A stretch of DNA of 7,880 bases from Fidelibacterota bacterium (GTDB lineage Bacteria > Fidelibacterota > Marinisomatia > SCGC-AAA003-L08 > D37C17), in NCBI GenBank assembly GCA_018671635.1, contig JABHHG010000133.1, forward strand, positions 1-7,880, in the 5' to 3' direction. A model generated the notes under the pieces. The model had not been told where the DNA came from. It saw only the letters and a list, made by a program, of their open reading frames with translations, and did no database searches. Position 1 is the stretch's first letter; every line of letters starts with the position of its first letter. This document shows positions 5,865 through 7,880 of the stretch, in pieces. The position numbers and the translations under genes are program-made.

Positions 5865-6945
5865 GAAAAAAGTATTAGTGGCCATGTCAGGCGGTGTGGA
5901 TAGCTCCGTTGCACTCTCCCTTCTCATTGATGAGGGATATGAATGTATTGGCGTCACCATGAAACTTTGGGAGAATAAAGATCCCATTTCTAACGTAGTT
6001 CGCAATAGTAATTGCAATACCGTCGAGGCCATAAATGGTGCCAAAATGGTCTGTGATCGCCTTGGGGTTCATCATTATACATTAGACTTTATGGATATTT
6101 TCAAGAAGAATGTAGTGGATGATTTTTCAAAAGAATATCTTACGGGGCGTACGCCAAACCCATGTGTGAGATGTAATTCCATTGTAAAATGGGATACCCT
6201 CCTCCAACAAGCTGACATCTTCGGAATCGACTATATTTCTACGGGCCATTATGCGCGTGTTCAACATGAGGATAATGCATCCTATTTGCTAAAAGGTGCT
6301 GATGAATTGAAAGATCAATCTTATATGCTATGGCAAATAAATCCAGAGGCGCTCAAAAGAACATTACTGCCTTTGGGAGAAATAACTAAATCAGAAACTC
6401 GTGACTATGCAAAAGCACGTGGATTAGAAACTGCAAAGACCCCTGAAAGTATGGATTTATGTTTTGTGAGCGGAGATGATTACTCCAAATTTTTGAATGA
6501 AATAATGCCAGAGAAAATGACTTCCGTAACGGCAGGCAATATTATGGATGAAGCGGGTGAAGTGGTAGGCGAACATACGGGATTCACCAATTATACCATT
6601 GGTCAACGAAAAGGAATTGGGGTGGCATTTCCAGAACCACGTTATGTGAAAAGGATTAATCCAATGGATAACAGTATTGTGATTGCCCGAAAAGATGCCA
6701 TGTATGCAGATCATTGTTATGCCTCTCAATTAAATTGGTTCGTTGAACCGCCCATAGAAGAGATGGCAACCTTTGCCCAAATTAGATATAATAGTAAAGG
6801 GTCAAATGCTACCATTGTGAGGGAAGATGACAATTATCGAATAGATTTCAATGAGCCTCAGTTGGCCGTAACGCCGGGACAATCCATAGTTTTTTATGAA
6901 GGTAACAAACTAATTGGTGGAGGTATAATTGAAGTTAATAGTTAA
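5857..6945 (+). CDS. mnmA: tRNA-specific 2-thiouridylase MnmA
   Basis: Cytosolic enzyme that adenylates and thiolates U34 of tRNAs for Lys, Glu and Gln, making 2-thiouridine. At 362 residues it has the family length. The ATP-binding PP-loop is SGGVDSS (11-17). TPNPCVRCNSIVKWD (99-113) carries C106, equivalent to E. coli C102. STGHYAR (128-134) and KDQSYMLW (152-159) are typical tRNA/ATP-site segments, and SMDLCFVSGDDY (198-209) carries C202, equivalent to E. coli C199. TIGQRKGIG (247-255) opens the central domain, and a C-terminal beta-barrel follows. C103 replaces the Asp found in E. coli (NPD to NPC), giving a possible three-Cys metal site. The ATG lies within the end of the desulfurase gene, so translation is probably coupled. 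The 3' end overlaps the next gene by 17 nt when that gene uses its TTG start. Confidence 0.96.
   Translation: MPKKKVLVAMSGGVDSSVALSLLIDEGYECIGVTMKLWENKDPISNVVRNSNCNTVEAINGAKMVCDRLGVHHYTLDFMDIFKKNVVDDFSKEYLTGRTPNPCVRCNSIVKWDTLLQQADIFGIDYISTGHYARVQHEDNASYLLKGADELKDQSYMLWQINPEALKRTLLPLGEITKSETRDYAKARGLETAKTPESMDLCFVSGDDYSKFLNEIMPEKMTSVTAGNIMDEAGEVVGEHTGFTNYTIGQRKGIGVAFPEPRYVKRINPMDNSIVIARKDAMYADHCYASQLNWFVEPPIEEMATFAQIRYNSKGSNATIVREDDNYRIDFNEPQLAVTPGQSIVFYEGNKLIGGGIIEVNS
6916..6923 (+). promoter_or_regulatory. Strong ribosome binding site setting a TTG start
   Basis: GGTGGAGG lies inside the last codons of mnmA, 5 nt before the TTG at 6929. It is the best Shine-Dalgarno match in the window and decides the start of the sugar dehydrogenase-like gene, whose frame opens only 1 codon after a TAA at 6926-6928. 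Confidence 0.75.
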
Positions 6946-7880
6946 CATATACCTATTCTCAATATATATTTTGTTTAATCTATGTTATACGCAAACTATT
7001 GGCTCAACATTATTTGCCACAAATTTTAAAAGACCACTTTTTATTTGCCCACACCCATCTATTAATAATATAATGTTTGTTGTAGAACAGGGTGGGCTAA
7101 TCTGGAAAATTAAAAATCAAAAAAAAAAAGAACCTTTTCTCAATTTAAAGAAAGAAGTCCATAAACCCATCATTCCTTATGATGAACGGGGATTATTGGG
7201 CTTGGCTATACCCTTGGATTTTGAACAAAAGCATAATCTTTATGTAAATTATATAGATAAAAATCATAGCACAGTTATCTCACGTATTAACACATCTACA
7301 AATCATGAAGAAATCTTGATCCAATTTAATCAACCCTATTCAAATCATAATGGCGGTATGATGACATTTGGCCCTGACGGATATTTGTATATTTCAGTTG
7401 GGGATGGAGGGAGTTCAGGTGATCCTGAGAATAATGCTCAAAACATTAAAAATCTATTTGGCTCAATTCTTAGAATAGATGTGAACGTTGAGAAAGGCTA
7501 TTTAATTCCTCCATCGAATCCATTTGTAAATACAGAAAATACCAAGAATGAGATATGGGCGTATGGCCTTAGAAATGCTTGGCGCTTCTCCTTTGATAAA
7601 TTGACTGGAGATTTATACCTTGGAGATGTAGGACAATGGAATTGGGAAGAAATTAATTTTCAACTCGCTTCATCAAAAGGAGGCGAAAACTATGGGTGGA
7701 ACCATATGGAAGGTTTAAATACTTTTGAAGATTATTCAAAAATTCAGGATGCGATTCCGCCCATTTATGTATATCCAAATGATGCCAATATTTTCAAAGC
7801 CTTATTGGGTTGGGATGAAGATGATACTTTCGGTTGTTCCGTAACGGGTGGATATGTTTATCGAGGCGAATCAGTCCCCA
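6929..7880 (+). CDS. Secreted PQQ-type sugar dehydrogenase-like protein, 3' end outside
   Basis: Glucose/sorbosone dehydrogenase-like beta-propeller, 317 residues visible and open at the right edge. The TTG start gives a signal peptide (MKLIVN, then a hydrophobic stretch to about residue 20). Family landmarks follow in order: NFKRPLF (32-38), MFVVEQGGLI (49-58), ERGLLGLA (86-93), NHNGGMMTFGPDGYLYISVGDGG (139-161) with the likely catalytic H140, GSILRIDV (178-185), EIWAYGLRNAWRFSFD (208-223), GDVGQWNWEEI (232-242), YGWNHMEG (255-262) and GCSVTGGYVYRG (302-313). Relatives use PQQ in the periplasm to oxidise sugars, but many uncharacterised members exist, so the substrate is unknown. Between YVYP (280-283) and GCSVTGG lies a stretch of about 18 residues that is normally a short YSHDE-like link. 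A run of 11 A at 7119-7129 encodes a Lys-rich turn without breaking the frame. Overlap with mnmA implies co-transcription. Confidence 0.88.
   Translation, partial: MKLIVNIYLFSIYILFNLCYTQTIGSTLFATNFKRPLFICPHPSINNIMFVVEQGGLIWKIKNQKKKEPFLNLKKEVHKPIIPYDERGLLGLAIPLDFEQKHNLYVNYIDKNHSTVISRINTSTNHEEILIQFNQPYSNHNGGMMTFGPDGYLYISVGDGGSSGDPENNAQNIKNLFGSILRIDVNVEKGYLIPPSNPFVNTENTKNEIWAYGLRNAWRFSFDKLTGDLYLGDVGQWNWEEINFQLASSKGGENYGWNHMEGLNTFEDYSKIQDAIPPIYVYPNDANIFKALLGWDEDDTFGCSVTGGYVYRGESVP

Noticed and set aside
4671..6729. Minus-strand frames inside the desulfurase and mnmA genes
   Set aside because: All overlap strongly conserved plus-strand enzymes and none shows a recognisable protein family.
7073..7075. 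First ATG of the dehydrogenase-like gene as its start
   Set aside because: It would remove the signal peptide and the conserved NFKRPLF segment. The TTG at 6929 has a much better ribosome binding site.

Overview
The window is AT-rich bacterial DNA with seven protein-coding genes, two of them cut by the window edges. The enzymes are ordinary housekeeping types. The secreted proteins are more telling: a Cys-rich repeat protein with CPGD and CGDG modules, and a thioredoxin-fold protein carrying a thrombospondin type-3 calcium-binding repeat. That mix suggests a Gram-negative, probably marine lineage, and the Cys-rich modules recall Candidatus Marinimicrobia (SAR406). This assignment is an inference from protein style and is not proven by the window.

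Left part, minus strand. From about 3714 down to 791 there is a tight three-gene operon. It encodes a secreted TlpA-like thioredoxin protein, pyruvate kinase (pyk) and a queuosine-precursor transporter (yhhQ family). The pyk start codon directly abuts the thioredoxin stop, and the yhhQ GTG start shares one base with the pyk stop. After a 198-nt gap, a minus-strand gene at 592 encodes a secreted Cys-rich repeat protein that runs off the left edge.

Right part, plus strand. A metallo-beta-lactamase-fold hydrolase is read divergently from the thioredoxin gene, and the two face each other across a compact region with candidate back-to-back promoters. Next comes a cysteine desulfurase overlapping mnmA by 8 nt, a sulfur donor and tRNA 2-thiouridylase pair. 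Then comes a PQQ-type glucose/sorbosone dehydrogenase-like secreted protein. Its best start is a TTG inside the end of mnmA, behind a strong Shine-Dalgarno sequence, and it runs off the right edge.

Functional links. The desulfurase and MnmA should together make 2-thiouridine at tRNA position 34, while the YhhQ-like protein would supply precursor for queuosine at position 34 of other tRNAs. Two wobble-base modification functions therefore lie within 6 kb on opposite strands. The thioredoxin protein is a plausible partner for Cys-rich secreted proteins such as the one at the left edge. I see no tRNA, rRNA, CRISPR array, insertion sequence, integrase or phage gene, and no stretch over 300 bases without a gene. 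I found no clear new multi-gene system. The most unusual items are the Cys-rich repeat protein, the composite thioredoxin protein, and residue signatures in pyruvate kinase and MnmA.
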